A DNA stretch of 64,000 nt from Alteromonas sp. BL110 (GCF_003443615.1 NZ_CP031967.1:2170001-2234000), one strand, 5' to 3'; shown: positions 46,619 through 57,334, counted from the stretch's first letter. The notes: generated by a model from the sequence alone, not told the origin. Translations and numbers: made by a program.

Positions 46619-46767
46619 TCGACTTCTCCTGGCAATACCCTCTGGCAGATAAACAGCGCGGTCTTTTGGTGAGAGACCCTAGGGTATCGATAGTTCAATT
46701 CATATTACAGCAAATGGTAACTGGCGTAGGCGTCAGTGGCAAAAGGTTAATGTATTCTTTATACAAC

Positions 46768-46793
46768 AAAGGCGCATAGTGGAGTGCGCCTTT
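46768..46793 (-). terminator. probable terminator after metF
   Basis: AAAGGCGCA/TGCGCCTTT stem with an 8-nt loop, followed on the minus strand by TTTGTTGT. The T tract is imperfect. Confidence 0.5.
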
Positions 46794-46832
46794 AGTCATC
46801 TACTCGTATAGCGGTGTTACCGCGATACAAAA

Positions 46833-47723
<891 letters not shown>

Positions 47724-47749
47724 TTATACTCTCAAAAATGTAATATTAT

Positions 47750-47793
47750 AGACGTTTAGACGTCTAAATTAAAGAATATATGTCTAGACGTCA
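47750..47793. promoter_or_regulatory. MetJ operator (tandem met boxes)
   Basis: Four 8-bp boxes close to the consensus AGACGTCT: AGACGTTT (47750), AGACGTCT (47758, perfect), ATATGTCT (47778) and AGACGTCA (47786), with one degenerate unit between. MetJ dimers bind such tandem boxes cooperatively. The array is centred in the gap between metF and metJ, so both genes are likely controlled. Confidence 0.88.
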
Positions 47794-47880
47794 AGAGGTT
47801 TACACTGCTCAATTGACCTTTTCGTGAACTTGTTTAGAATTTCTCTTCATAATATAAAAAGAGTAGACCGAGTTAGTACA

Positions 47881-48213
47881 ATGGCAGAATGGAACGGTAA
47901 ATATATTCACCCCTACGCAGAGCATGGGAAAAAGAGCGAGCAGGTAAAGAAAGTCACTGTCTCTATACCTATTAATGTGCTTAAAGCACTTACTGATGAG
48001 CGTACCCGCCGCCAAATCAATAATTTGCGCCACGCCACTAATTCGGAACTGTTGTGTGAAGCGTTTTTACACGCGTTCACCGGGCAACCTTTGCCTAACG
48101 ACGATGACCTGCGTAAAGACAACCCCAATCGCGTGCCGGCTGAAGCTAGACGGATTATGGAAGAAATGGGTATAGATCCAAGCTTCGAAAATGATGTGTC
48201 TGAAGACGACTGA
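47881..48213 (+). CDS. metJ: methionine repressor MetJ
   Basis: A 110-residue ribbon-helix-helix repressor, near-identical to E. coli MetJ in the core: [20 protein letters not shown], then a DNA-binding strand VTVSIP and helix [19 protein letters not shown]. It binds SAM as corepressor. An in-frame ATG 19 codons earlier would add non-conserved residues; the ATG at 47881 (MAEWNGKY) matches the family. Met boxes lie about 90 nt upstream. A strong terminator follows. Confidence 0.97.
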   Translation: MAEWNGKYIHPYAEHGKKSEQVKKVTVSIPINVLKALTDERTRRQINNLRHATNSELLCEAFLHAFTGQPLPNDDDLRKDNPNRVPAEARRIMEEMGIDPSFENDVSEDD

Positions 48214-48230
48214 TATTTAGCATTAAAGAG

Positions 48231-48279
48231 AAACGGCGCAGTAATGTAAGTTAAGCTTACAATACTGCGCCGTTTTTTA
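48231..48279 (+). terminator. terminator after metJ
   Basis: Outer stem AAACGGCGCAGTA/TACTGCGCCGTTT (13 bp) enclosing an inner GTAAG/CTTAC hairpin, followed by a T run. Confidence 0.88.
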
Positions 48280-48363
48280 TTTACTGGTGTTCTTTGAGCG
48301 TACCTTTTACAAGTAATGGTTGAGCGTTAACCCAACCACTATAGTATTTAACTGAACAAGTGC

Positions 48364-48405
48364 AGTCTTGAACTAGACCAATATAGTCTTGAACTAGACC
48401 AATAT
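48364..48405. repeat. 21-bp direct tandem duplication
   Basis: Two identical copies of a 21-bp unit (first half AGTCTTGAAC, second half TAGACCAATAT) side by side in the short gap between the metJ terminator and the maeB 3' end. The second copy is followed by the first bases of a third (AG). Probably slippage. Confidence 0.9.
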
Positions 48406-48424
48406 AGCCTTATGCGCCAAAATT

Positions 48425-49660
48425 TTACTCTTCTGGAGCTTCAGGCACGCGAGCAACACCCGATTCAATGGCAGCTTTTGACACGGCCGTAGCGATACGT
48501 TCGCACAAACGTGGGTCCATAGGTTTAGGAATAATATAGTCCTTCCCAAACGTTAGGCTGTCACTTTTACTTGCAGTTAATACTTCTTCTGGAACAGGCT
48601 CCTTCGTGATAGCACGAAGGGCTTCAACCGCCGCCACTTTCATTTCATCGTTAATAGCCGTTGCGCGAACATCTAGGGCGCCGCGGAAAATAAACGGAAA
48701 GCACAGCACATTGTTTACTTGATTAGGGTAGTCAGAGCGTCCGGTCGCCATGATAAGGTCTTGACGTACTTCGTGAGCAAGTTCAGGCTTTATTTCAGGG
48801 TCTGGGTTAGAGCATGCAAATACAATTGGGTTTTCTGCCATTAACGAAAGCGCTTCAGGCGGTAAAACATCAGGGCCTGATACACCTACAAAGATATCTG
48901 CGCCTTCCATTACGTCTTCAAGCGTACGCTTGTCAGTATTGTTAGCAAATAGCTTTTTGTGCTCGGTTAAGTCTTCGCGTCGAGTATGGATAACGCCTTT
49001 TCTGTCTAACATATAAATACGCTCACGCTGGGCGCCGCACTTAATAAGTAGCTCCATACAGGCAACCGCTGCTGCACCGGCACCCATACACACGATTTTA
49101 GCGCTCTCTATATTCTTTCCCTGAATCTCTAGAGCGTTGAGCATACCTGCAGCGGTTACAATAGCGGTACCGTGCTGATCATCATGGAAAACCGGAATTT
49201 TACAGCGCTTAATGAGCTCTTGTTCAATTTCAAAGCACTCAGGCGCTTTGATATCTTCTAGGTTTATACCGCCAAATGTGTCAGCAATATTCGCCACGGT
49301 ATTAATAAATTCCTCAGTCGTACGATGCTTTACTTCAATATCAATGGCGTCTAGACCAGCGAAGCGTTTAAACAACAGCGCTTTACCTTCCATGACAGGT
49401 TTTGAAGCTAATGGGCCGAGGTTCCCCAGCCCTAAGATCGCGGTTCCGTTACTAATAACAGCGATAAGGTTGCCTTTACCCGTATACTTATAGGCATTAT
49501 CTGCATCTTCGGCGATTTCTCTGACTGGCTCGGCAACGCCTGGGCTATAGGCAAGAGCAAGATCGTCGACGCTATCTGCTGGTTTAGATAGCTCTACGCG
49601 GATTTTTCCAGGTGTGGGTTTGGCGTGATAGTCGAGTGCGCGTTGTCTAAAATCTGACAT
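48425..49660 (-). CDS. malic enzyme, short form without phosphotransacetylase domain
   Basis: A 411-residue malic enzyme converting malate to pyruvate and CO2 with NAD(P)+. The catalytic region includes LAYSPGVAEPVREIAED, then NLEDIKAPECFEIE (divalent-metal binding) and FHDDQHGTAIVTAAGML. The Rossmann domain has GAGAAAVACMELL, and ACSNPDPEI follows. E. coli MaeB is about 760 residues owing to a C-terminal PTA-like domain, absent here; the catalytic half resembles it, so a short MaeB-type enzyme is meant. Cofactor preference cannot be read safely. It stands alone. Confidence 0.9.
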   Translation of the reverse strand: MSDFRQRALDYHAKPTPGKIRVELSKPADSVDDLALAYSPGVAEPVREIAEDADNAYKYTGKGNLIAVISNGTAILGLGNLGPLASKPVMEGKALLFKRFAGLDAIDIEVKHRTTEEFINTVANIADTFGGINLEDIKAPECFEIEQELIKRCKIPVFHDDQHGTAIVTAAGMLNALEIQGKNIESAKIVCMGAGAAAVACMELLIKCGAQRERIYMLDRKGVIHTRREDLTEHKKLFANNTDKRTLEDVMEGADIFVGVSGPDVLPPEALSLMAENPIVFACSNPDPEIKPELAHEVRQDLIMATGRSDYPNQVNNVLCFPFIFRGALDVRATAINDEMKVAAVEALRAITKEPVPEEVLTASKSDSLTFGKDYIIPKPMDPRLCERIATAVSKAAIESGVARVPEAPEE

Positions 49661-50270
49661 GTAAAAAGGTATCCTTAGATGTAGGGTTCATCGGTGTTTT
49701 CGTTCACGCTCTGTAGCTATTTTATTATCGTTATAGTTATAGGTAGATAAACGTAAGCGCGTTACAACCACGTAATGACAAAAGTAATTATAAATAGTTG
49801 TTAGCATTGGTGTGGCATGTTGGAAACTGCAGACATGGCGTTAACCCATCCTGACTTTCCTCACACACGGCTATTGGTACTATGTCTAATATTTAGACCA
49901 AGTTTTATACCCAAAAGCGCCACAAGCCTTATCAGTAAAGCATTATTCATAAAATTAATGCTCACTATCAAGGTGCCGATCGCAACTCTAACACAGCCAA
50001 TCACTGTGTACATATCTGATCAGAATTCTCAATTATCAATGTAGGTTAGGCTTACTAATTAGACCAGTAAAATAAGCCTATAATTGCCATTCATAGAATT
50101 TATTTTTACGGTTAAATGTATTTAGGGGGTGTATCTTAAAAGCAGCATAGATAGACGTACTAAAACGACTTTAGAAAATATAAATAAAAAAGTCCTCGTT
50201 AATTTTAGGTTTTATATTTCTGATAAAATACTAAGAAAGCCCTTTCTAATTAGCTTTGAAGACGCAGGAT
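49661..50270. other. 610-nt intergenic region between maeB and a small hypothetical gene
   Basis: AT-rich with no credible gene. A 75-codon frame at 49817-50044 has unlikely composition and no ribosome-binding site. The region must hold the divergent promoters. No hairpin or operator recognised. Confidence 0.45.
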
Positions 50271-50588
50271 ATGACAGAAAGAAAACTAATCGCAGTGCTA
50301 ACTGACGTGTGTGAAAATGTAAAGTCTGACGATAGTGGGTTCGTATGGCTAACTCATTTAGGGCATTGGAAAGCCCCGAAAGTAATTGCGGTGTTTAATA
50401 CGGAGCAGAAGAAACAGCAAGCATTGTCTAATGGATGGGATATGGACTTTATAAGTAAGGTGAATATAGCCCTTGAATCTATAAAATCTATTTCTGCTGG
50501 TATCTATTTCGATAGTGAAGAAGCGTGTAAAAAGCAAAGTAGGGGGGACTGGGATAAACACTTGTCAAAACTCGAAAAACTTCATTAA
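50271..50588 (+). CDS. small hypothetical protein
   Basis: A 105-residue acidic/basic soluble protein, starting at the ATG at 50271 with AGGA upstream; a TTG at 50256 is an alternative. The middle segment GFVWLTHLGHWKAPKVIAVF resembles a family of about 100-residue gammaproteobacterial proteins sometimes labelled Fis-family regulators, but no HTH motif is visible, so that label is doubtful. It is next to rpmE, converging on it across a shared terminator. Function unknown. Confidence 0.6.
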   Translation: MTERKLIAVLTDVCENVKSDDSGFVWLTHLGHWKAPKVIAVFNTEQKKQQALSNGWDMDFISKVNIALESIKSISAGIYFDSEEACKKQSRGDWDKHLSKLEKLH

Positions 50589-50712
50589 GTATAATGAGTG
50601 TTTTGATCTTAATTGTAAGCGATATAGTCAATTAGCTCTAAATTAGAGGTGCTTGCATAAGTGGAAGCTGTTCAACAGTAGTTTCTGACATGAATAGTAA
50701 CCTTCAGGCAAT

Positions 50713-50739
50713 AAAAAAGCGCCATATAGGCGCTTTTTT
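50713..50739. terminator. bidirectional terminator between the hypothetical gene and rpmE
   Basis: AAAAAAGCGCC and GGCGCTTTTTT form a stem with a 5-nt loop, symmetric enough to end transcription from both sides. Confidence 0.9.
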
Positions 50740-50756
50740 CGAACTTGATATCAGGC

Positions 50757-50969
50757 TTACTTTTTGCCCAATGCACCGAAGCGCTTCTTGAAGCGGTCAA
50801 CACGACCACCAGTATCAACGTTACGTTGCTTACCAGTGTAGAAAGGATGGCATGATGAACATACGTCTAGGTTGATGTCTTTACCAAGCGTAGAGCGGAT
50901 GTTAAGCACGTTGCCACATGAGCATGTTGCTTTAATTTCTTCGTACTTAGGGTGGATATCTTGTTTCAT
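50757..50969 (-). CDS. rpmE: 50S ribosomal protein L31, zinc form
   Basis: A 70-residue L31 (E. coli 70). [19 protein letters not shown] and [14 protein letters not shown] carry the CxC and CxxC cysteines (positions 16, 18, 37, 40) of the zinc-binding C+ type. The zinc-free YkgM type lacks these. Ribosome surface protein. It is divergent from priA with a 444-nt gap, as in E. coli. Confidence 0.98.
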   Translation of the reverse strand: MKQDIHPKYEEIKATCSCGNVLNIRSTLGKDINLDVCSSCHPFYTGKQRNVDTGGRVDRFKKRFGALGKK

Positions 50970-51413
50970 TGGGTTACCTCACATAATAAGGCCGTATCGC
51001 TATACAACCCGAAGTCGCACACCATACGTTACTTAATTCAAATGATAAGTCGTTCAAAGAACAGCCTATCGCAAAAGAGCGGCGCATAATATAGGATGAA
51101 ATTGGCTTTATCAAGCGGTTTTTGCCCAAATGTTAGGCAAGTAGGGCTAAATAAGGGGCTTTACACGAGCGACGCAAGAAAGCTAAACCGAAAACATTCC
51201 TTTCATGCTTAACAGTAAAGTATGTTTAAATATTTGTCTTTCAAGGCTAGGTCCATATGCGCCAATAGTAAAAGATGTAGCTAGATGCTAGCAGCACAAA
51301 TTGCTCTAACGTTTGGCTAAGCAAGTAGCCTCTATACAAATAGTTATAGTGTAAAAAACTCAGCAAGCAATTTGCGCGCTGTAAAAGTCATCAAATAAGG
51401 TAGAACGTTCGCA
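50970..51413. other. 444-nt intergenic region between rpmE and priA
   Basis: No gene seen. It must carry the divergent promoters of rpmE and priA. No strong hairpin or recognised operator; small palindromes such as GCTAG/CTAGC are not convincing. Confidence 0.45.
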
Positions 51414-53603
51414 ATGGCCTATATTCAAGTCGCCGTGCCAGTGCCACTGCGCCAACTTTTCACATATACCCACGATAAGACACTCAGTGCGGGCGTTAGA
51501 GTGGTTGTGCCTTTTGGCCCACGCAAACTGGTGGGCGTAGTCGTTGAAACCTTACACAAATCCGAAAGCGAGATTGAAAATTCTGACAAGCTAAAAGCCA
51601 TTGAGTCAGTACTTGACGATAGCCCTATTATAGATAATGTGTTGCTGAAAATGGCGCAATGGCTGTGGCAGTATTATCATCATGCGCCGGGTGAAGTGCT
51701 GCACGCCATGCTGCCTGTTTTATTACGCAAAGGCGAGTTGGCCACTCCCACACCACAAGACATGTTAATGCTTACCGAAGAAGGCAAGCAGACAGTTGCA
51801 GATACGTTATCACGGGCGCCTAAACAACAAGCCTGCTTCACTGCCCTGGCTGGTGGTGCTTTGCTAGCCTCGCAGGCGCGTAAACAATATGGTGCACCTG
51901 CAGTTAAAGCGCTTGTTGAAAAGTCTTTGGTACATATCGAAGAAATAGCACCTGAGTTTAAGCCAGGTAGTTGGCTTGCCTCGTTATCGCTTTCTGAAAA
52001 GCCAATTCCCGACACAGAGCAATCGGTTGCCATTGCCGCACTTAATCGTCAGCAAGGTAACTTCGCGGTAAGTTTGCTTGAAGGGGTTACCGGTAGCGGT
52101 AAAACGGAAGTGTACCTTCAAGCCATTGAACCCTTACTGCGCGACGGAAAACAAGTGCTGATACTTGTGCCAGAAATTGGACTTACACCGCAAACCGTGT
52201 CTCGTTTTGAGAAGCGCTTTGGCATTGCTGTGGGCGTTTTGCATTCTCAGATCTCTGATAAAGAACGTTTACATGTTTGGCAACGTGCAAAAGCCGGTGA
52301 ACTCGGTATTATCATTGGCACCCGCTCGGCTATTTTCACGCCGCTGCATAACCCCGGCATGTTGATTGTAGATGAAGAACACGACGAGTCTTTTAAGCAG
52401 CAAGATGGGCTTCGCTATCACGCTCGTGACCTGGCAGCAATGCGTGCCAAGCAGCACAATATTCCGCTGTTACTAGGCAGCGCCACGCCCGCGTTTGAAA
52501 CACTTAACAACGCACTAAATGGCCGCTATGCCCATTTGCAGTTAACCAAGCGAGCGGGAGGTGCAAAAAGCACGCATCAGCATGTATTGGACGCCCGCGA
52601 CCAACCTATTCATTACGGCATTTCACAAGGCTTGCTAACGATAATGCGCCAGCATATTAGCGCAGGAAATCAGGTATTGGTATTTGTGAATCGAAGAGGT
52701 TACGCGCCAGCGCTGCTTTGCCATCGCTGTGGTGAAACCGTCATGTGTAAGCGCTGTGACCGACCTTATACCGTGCATAAAGCGCAGAACCGCTTACAGT
52801 GTCATCACTGCGGTGGCATGCGCTCAATGCCATCGAACTGCGAAGCTTGCCATCACAATGAATTAGTGACGGCGGGTACGGGGACCGAGCAAGTGGAGCA
52901 AGGGCTTGCAAGTTTATTCCCAGGCATCAAGCAAATACGAATAGACAGCGATACCGTGCGGGGGAAAGACAAGCTTCACCAAACCCTTGATGCTATTAAT
53001 CGCCAAGAGTACCAGTTGCTGGTAGGAACCCAGATATTATCAAAGGGTCATCACTTCCCTCATGTAACCTTAGTTGCGGTACTAGATTGTGATGGTGCGC
53101 TTTTTAGTGCCGATTTTAGAGCGCCAGAAAAGCTCGCTCAGCTTGTTACTCAGCTTGCTGGAAGAGCGGGGCGCGCCAGCAAACCTGGTGAAATGTGGCT
53201 TCAAACCCATAATCCTCATCACCCTTTGCTACAAGATTTAGTGCACAATGGCTATGGGCATTTCGCACGGCACGCATTAATGGAGCGTAAGGCGGCGGGG
53301 CTGCCCCCCTTTATTAGCCAGTTTGTTATTCGCGCAGAGGCTACCGATAGCAGTTTGGCTTATCGCTTTCTACAGGAAAGTAAGCAGGTGTTTAATCAAC
53401 AGCACGCCATTGATATAAACGGTCCGTTTCCTTGTTTAATTGAAAAGCGGCAAGGTAGGTTTCGGTTTATGCTGGTATGCAGCCATGAAAAGCGTGCGCC
53501 GCTTCACACTGCGCTACGTTTGGCGCTGCCATTTTTACAGGCCTTACCACAGGCAATGAAGGTAAGGTGGTCAATAGATATTGACCCTACCGATTTCAGT
53601 TAG
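51414..53603 (+). CDS. priA: primosomal helicase PriA
   Basis: A 729-residue replication-restart helicase (732 in E. coli). The N-terminal DNA-binding domain starts VAVPVPLRQLFTYTH. Walker A is GVTGSGKTEVY, and the DEAH-type Walker B is IVDEEHDESFKQQDG. The cysteine cluster is complete: CHRCGETVMCKRC, CHHCG and CEACHH. Motifs V/VI follow at VGTQILSKGHHFP and LAGRAGRASKPGEM. It rebuilds forks at D-loops with PriB/DnaT. ftsN follows 131 nt downstream; cytR, between them in E. coli, is absent. Confidence 0.98.
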   Translation: MAYIQVAVPVPLRQLFTYTHDKTLSAGVRVVVPFGPRKLVGVVVETLHKSESEIENSDKLKAIESVLDDSPIIDNVLLKMAQWLWQYYHHAPGEVLHAMLPVLLRKGELATPTPQDMLMLTEEGKQTVADTLSRAPKQQACFTALAGGALLASQARKQYGAPAVKALVEKSLVHIEEIAPEFKPGSWLASLSLSEKPIPDTEQSVAIAALNRQQGNFAVSLLEGVTGSGKTEVYLQAIEPLLRDGKQVLILVPEIGLTPQTVSRFEKRFGIAVGVLHSQISDKERLHVWQRAKAGELGIIIGTRSAIFTPLHNPGMLIVDEEHDESFKQQDGLRYHARDLAAMRAKQHNIPLLLGSATPAFETLNNALNGRYAHLQLTKRAGGAKSTHQHVLDARDQPIHYGISQGLLTIMRQHISAGNQVLVFVNRRGYAPALLCHRCGETVMCKRCDRPYTVHKAQNRLQCHHCGGMRSMPSNCEACHHNELVTAGTGTEQVEQGLASLFPGIKQIRIDSDTVRGKDKLHQTLDAINRQEYQLLVGTQILSKGHHFPHVTLVAVLDCDGALFSADFRAPEKLAQLVTQLAGRAGRASKPGEMWLQTHNPHHPLLQDLVHNGYGHFARHALMERKAAGLPPFISQFVIRAEATDSSLAYRFLQESKQVFNQQHAIDINGPFPCLIEKRQGRFRFMLVCSHEKRAPLHTALRLALPFLQALPQAMKVRWSIDIDPTDFS

Positions 53604-53734
53604 CTTGTTGGGTAGCAATACGTTAAAATTTCCACAGGATTGAAGGTGCAGGAAAGCTGCCTCTTCATAGTGATTTGGTATATGACGTTTCTTACGCATA
53701 CAAACAACGATAACAAGTAGGAATATTGCCGACT

Positions 53735-54313
53735 ATGGCTCAACGCGATTATGTCTCTCGTGGACGCTCTACTCAAAAAAAGAAGCCCGCTGGTAAAGGT
53801 AGAAAACCGGCTACAAATGCGCAATCTAATGGCCCGGTTTCTGGAAAACTTCCTATCGTACGCCTTATTGGCATTTTTGCTTTGGTGATTGGCTTCGGTG
53901 TATTTTTGTGGTCGATAAAAGACAATGTAGAAGATGAAGTAGACACCCAAGCGTCACGACCTGTGGCTCCCACAGAAGAGTCTTTACCGGAACTACCTGA
54001 AGAAGAATGGGAGTACATTAAGACCCTGCCAGGTTACGAAGTAGAAGTTGAAGTAAGAGAGCAGGAAAAGTCTGACAAGCGTTATTTGATGCAGTGCGCT
54101 TCATTCAGAACCCGCGCTCAGGCAGAAGAGATGAAAGCCAAAATTGCATTCCAGGGATTAGAGGCACTTATCAGGCATAGCACTGGCAGCAACGGCGATT
54201 GGTTCCGCGTAATTCTTGGCCCTTATGAGTCTAAGCGCGACGCGGAAAAAGCCAAGCACAGTCTGCGTAAAGTGAACATTGCCACATGCCAAATTTGGTA
54301 CTGGAATTTGTAA
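53735..54313 (+). CDS. ftsN: cell division protein FtsN (short form)
   Basis: A 192-residue FtsN, recognisable by its start MAQRDYVSRG (E. coli MAQRDYV) and its order of domains: basic cytoplasmic tail, one membrane helix (LIGIFALVIGFGVFLW), an essential periplasmic helix EEEWEYIKTLPG (E. coli EERWRYIKELE), and a C-terminal SPOR domain (RYLMQCASFRTRAQAEEMKA). The Gln-rich linker that makes E. coli FtsN 319 residues long is missing. An in-frame TTG at 53726 is a possible start, but the ATG at 53735 fits homology. It activates septal peptidoglycan synthesis. Location between priA and hslVU agrees. Confidence 0.93.
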   Translation: MAQRDYVSRGRSTQKKKPAGKGRKPATNAQSNGPVSGKLPIVRLIGIFALVIGFGVFLWSIKDNVEDEVDTQASRPVAPTEESLPELPEEEWEYIKTLPGYEVEVEVREQEKSDKRYLMQCASFRTRAQAEEMKAKIAFQGLEALIRHSTGSNGDWFRVILGPYESKRDAEKAKHSLRKVNIATCQIWYWNL

Positions 54314-54426
54314 CTTTTGTTGGTACAACTTACTTTAAGAAGGGCGGAGTGGAACGAGGAGTGCGTTCCACTTGCTAAATAGCTTTACTTAGCGAGATGC
54401 TCTAGTCATGTGCAGGCCAACTGTAG

Positions 54427-55068
54427 TTAAAAACGAATGGCTTGAGGAATGGAAAAAGCGTACAAAGCGCCCACATGCACCACTTTAAATACAATAAGTC
54501 CAAGCAAAATAAGGTTAACTACAACCGTCACCCAATAAGCCCTCATAAATGCCGGTTTACTGCGCTTGTGCTTAAACATCTGCTGAGCTAGCAATGCGCC
54601 AGGCCAGCCCCCGAACAAGCTTAATAGGTGCAGTTTAGCCTCTGAAACTCGCCATTTGTCTTTTTTCGCGGCCGATTTGTCTATGCCGTAAAGCAGAAAG
54701 GTAAGCAAACTTACCGCTCCATAAACGATAGGTACTATAGAGGGTAACCGACCAGATAATGTGAGTAGCGCAAGTGCACCTAAGAAAATACTCAATACGA
54801 TAATATTACGCTTTCTTTGCGAGGCTGGCTTATTGGTGCGTGAACGTTTTGCTTTGTGATCTTTAAGTAAGCTGATGTTGTAGGCGCGGTGATTGCCTTT
54901 TCTATCCTGTTCAACTTCATAAACAATAATGTCGCCATTAATGGGTCGCCTAGAGCGCTGTTTAAACGCTTTGATATGAGCAAACGCGCGCGTGCCTCCC
55001 CCATTAGGCTCTACAAAGCCAAAACCTTTAGTATCATCCCACTGCTGTATTCTTCCTTGATACTTCAT
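54427..55068 (-). CDS. cold-shock-domain / DUF1294 membrane protein
   Basis: A 213-residue fusion. The N-terminal cold-shock-like domain (about 1-70) has GRIQQWDDTKGFGFVEPNGG and AFAHIKAF, the RNP1/RNP2 positions. It is followed by two membrane helices, and then the DUF1294 signature GIDKSAAKKDKWRVSE and HLLSLFGGWPGALLAQQMFKH. Proteins of this kind are widespread in gammaproteobacteria, with no established role, perhaps linking RNA binding to the membrane. It lies on the opposite strand between ftsN and hslV. Confidence 0.88.
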   Translation of the reverse strand: MKYQGRIQQWDDTKGFGFVEPNGGGTRAFAHIKAFKQRSRRPINGDIIVYEVEQDRKGNHRAYNISLLKDHKAKRSRTNKPASQRKRNIIVLSIFLGALALLTLSGRLPSIVPIVYGAVSLLTFLLYGIDKSAAKKDKWRVSEAKLHLLSLFGGWPGALLAQQMFKHKRSKPAFMRAYWVTVVVNLILLGLIVFKVVHVGALYAFSIPQAIRF

Positions 55069-55265
55069 TTTTACTCCTTTAATTCCATTATGCAGCGACT
55101 TCAGTGTTGCTACTTTATCGGTGCTCTATCACCTAAACATTATTTCAATCGGCCATAGTATGTATCGGCGAGAGTATGCACTCGATAAATGGCATATTCA
55201 ATAAGCACCGAATGCGCTAAGCCCATATAGTAGGCAGTTCTGAGCGCACATTCTTTTGTCTTACC

Positions 55266-55293
55266 CTTGAAATTAAAAAGCCTTCCCCCACTT
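55266..55293 (+). promoter_or_regulatory. sigma-32-type heat-shock promoter for hslVU
   Basis: CTTGAAA at 55266-55272 (consensus CTTGAAA) and CCCCACTT at 55286-55293 (consensus CCCCATNT) are separated by 13 nt, matching the RpoH promoter. It lies about 90 nt upstream of hslV. The sigma factor itself is encoded in this window at 41054. Confidence 0.8.
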
Positions 55294-55383
55294 ATTTGTT
55301 ATTGAATTATTACGCTGCTGCCTTAGTTCCGCGAAAAAGGTACATATAAAACGCAGCAGCGCCCAGCTAAACGGGGAATTAAC

Positions 55384-55908
55384 GTGACAACGATTGTATC
55401 TGTACGACGTGGGAATCAAGTGGTAATGGCCGGTGACGGACAAGTATCACTGGGCAACACCGTAATGAAAGGGAATGCGCGCAAGGTGCGCCGTTTGTAC
55501 CACGACAAAATCCTAGCAGGCTTTGCAGGTGGCACGGCTGACGCATTTACCCTATTTGAGCGGTTTGAAGCCAAGCTTGAAGCGCACCAAGGTCATTTAA
55601 CCAAGGCGGCGGTTGAACTTGCCAAAGACTGGCGTACCGATAGGGCGCTACGCAAACTCGAAGCCCTACTTGCTGTAGCTGATGAAACAGCGTCATTTAT
55701 CATTACCGGTAACGGTGACGTAGTGCAGCCAGAACAAGATCTTATCGCTATTGGTTCTGGTGGTAACTATGCACAAGCGGCAGCTACCGCACTTTTAGAT
55801 AATACCGAGTTAAGCGCTAAGGAAATTGCTGAAAAATCGCTGACCATAGCCGGTGATATTTGCGTATTCACTAACCATAGCCAAACGGTTGATGTACTAG
55901 ATTACTAA
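55384..55908 (+). CDS. hslV: ATP-dependent protease subunit HslV
   Basis: A 174-residue proteasome-type peptidase (E. coli 176). After the initiator Met (GTG at 55384) the chain begins [19 protein letters not shown], where Thr1 of the mature protein is the nucleophile. [13 protein letters not shown] and [17 protein letters not shown] are also diagnostic. Twelve subunits form the two-ring proteolytic core with HslU caps. It is followed by hslU with an 82-nt gap, and preceded by a sigma-32-like promoter. Confidence 0.98.
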   Translation: MTTIVSVRRGNQVVMAGDGQVSLGNTVMKGNARKVRRLYHDKILAGFAGGTADAFTLFERFEAKLEAHQGHLTKAAVELAKDWRTDRALRKLEALLAVADETASFIITGNGDVVQPEQDLIAIGSGGNYAQAAATALLDNTELSAKEIAEKSLTIAGDICVFTNHSQTVDVLDY

Positions 55909-55990
55909 GTAATAGCGAAAGCTGTTATTGGCTTGTTGTCGCTCGTTTGCGTAGCAAGTACAACAAGTATTGTTAGAAAAGGGTTTATTC

Positions 55991-57319
55991 ATGTCTGAGA
56001 TGACACCAAGAGAAATTGTTCACGAGTTAGACCGACATATTATTGGTCAACAAGATGCCAAGCGCGCTGTATCTATTGCACTTAGAAACCGCTGGCGTCG
56101 AATGCAGCTTGAGCCTGAGTTGCGCCAAGAAGTTACGCCAAAAAATATTTTGATGATTGGCCCAACGGGTGTGGGTAAAACTGAAATAGCTCGCCGTTTA
56201 GCTAAACTTGCTAACGCACCTTTCATTAAAGTTGAAGCGACAAAGTTCACCGAAGTGGGCTATGTGGGTAAAGAAGTTGAAACCATCATTCGTGATCTTG
56301 CTGATATTGCGGTAAAGATGACGAAAGAAAACGAAATGAAGAAAGTGAAATTCCGCGCTGAAGAAGCAGCGGAAGAGCGCATTTTAGACGTTTTGCTTCC
56401 TCCGCCAGAAGACGCCTGGGGCAACAAAGAAGATGTTGAAGATCGCGGCACACGCCAAGCATTTCGCAAAAAGCTTCGTCAAGGCGACCTAGACGACAAA
56501 GAAATTGAAATTGATGTGGCACTTCCGCAGATGGGCGTAGAAATTATGGCGCCTCCTGGCATGGAAGAAATGACTAATCAGCTTCAAGGTATGTTCCAAA
56601 ACTTGTCGGGCTCGCAAAAGAAAAAGAAGAAGCTGAAAATTAAAGAAGCGTTCAAACTACTTATTGAAGAAGAGGCAGCACGCCTTGTAAATCAAGAAGA
56701 TTTGAAAGAAAAAGCTATTGAGTCAGTAGAACAGCACGGTATTGTATTTGTAGACGAAATTGACAAAATTTGTAAGCGTGAAGGCAATACGTCAGGCGAT
56801 GTTTCTCGTGAAGGCGTACAGCGTGACCTGCTTCCACTTGTAGAAGGCTCTACAGTATCGACGAAACACGGCATGGTTAAAACCGACCATATCTTGTTTA
56901 TTGCTTCAGGTGCATTCCAAATGAGCAAGCCGTCGGATCTTATCCCAGAACTTCAGGGTCGACTGCCAATTCGAGTTGAGCTTGCTGCGCTGAAAGTAGG
57001 TGACTTTAAGCGTATCCTTACCGAGCCAAACGCGTCATTAACTCAGCAGTATGTTGCGTTAATGAAAACGGAAGGGGTTGATATCAGCTTCGATGATTCG
57101 GGCATTCAGCGCATTGCAGAAGCGGCATGGCAGGTGAACGAGCGTACTGAAAACATTGGTGCACGTCGTTTGCACACGGTACTTGAACGCCTAATGGAAG
57201 ATATCTCATTTGATGCTTCAGAGAAAAGCGGTGAGTCGTTCGTGATTGATGCAGATTACGTTAACAGCCATCTAGAAACCTTGGTAGATAACGAGGATCT
57301 ATCGCGCTTTATCTTGTAA
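55991..57319 (+). CDS. hslU: ATPase subunit HslU of the HslVU protease
   Basis: A 442-residue AAA+ unfoldase (E. coli 443). Walker A is [15 protein letters not shown] and Walker B is [10 protein letters not shown]. The inserted I domain lies between (around [13 protein letters not shown]), with sensor and arginine-finger regions toward [11 protein letters not shown] and [18 protein letters not shown]. The C-terminus ends DLSRFIL, which inserts into HslV. An earlier in-frame start at 55970 would add seven unconserved residues; [10 protein letters not shown] is the family start. Confidence 0.98.
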   Translation: MSEMTPREIVHELDRHIIGQQDAKRAVSIALRNRWRRMQLEPELRQEVTPKNILMIGPTGVGKTEIARRLAKLANAPFIKVEATKFTEVGYVGKEVETIIRDLADIAVKMTKENEMKKVKFRAEEAAEERILDVLLPPPEDAWGNKEDVEDRGTRQAFRKKLRQGDLDDKEIEIDVALPQMGVEIMAPPGMEEMTNQLQGMFQNLSGSQKKKKKLKIKEAFKLLIEEEAARLVNQEDLKEKAIESVEQHGIVFVDEIDKICKREGNTSGDVSREGVQRDLLPLVEGSTVSTKHGMVKTDHILFIASGAFQMSKPSDLIPELQGRLPIRVELAALKVGDFKRILTEPNASLTQQYVALMKTEGVDISFDDSGIQRIAEAAWQVNERTENIGARRLHTVLERLMEDISFDASEKSGESFVIDADYVNSHLETLVDNEDLSRFIL

Positions 57320-57334
57320 TTAATCGCTAAGTAG

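Noticed and set aside
49817..50044. 75-codon frame in the gap after maeB
   Set aside because: No ribosome-binding site, odd composition, and no recognisable motif.
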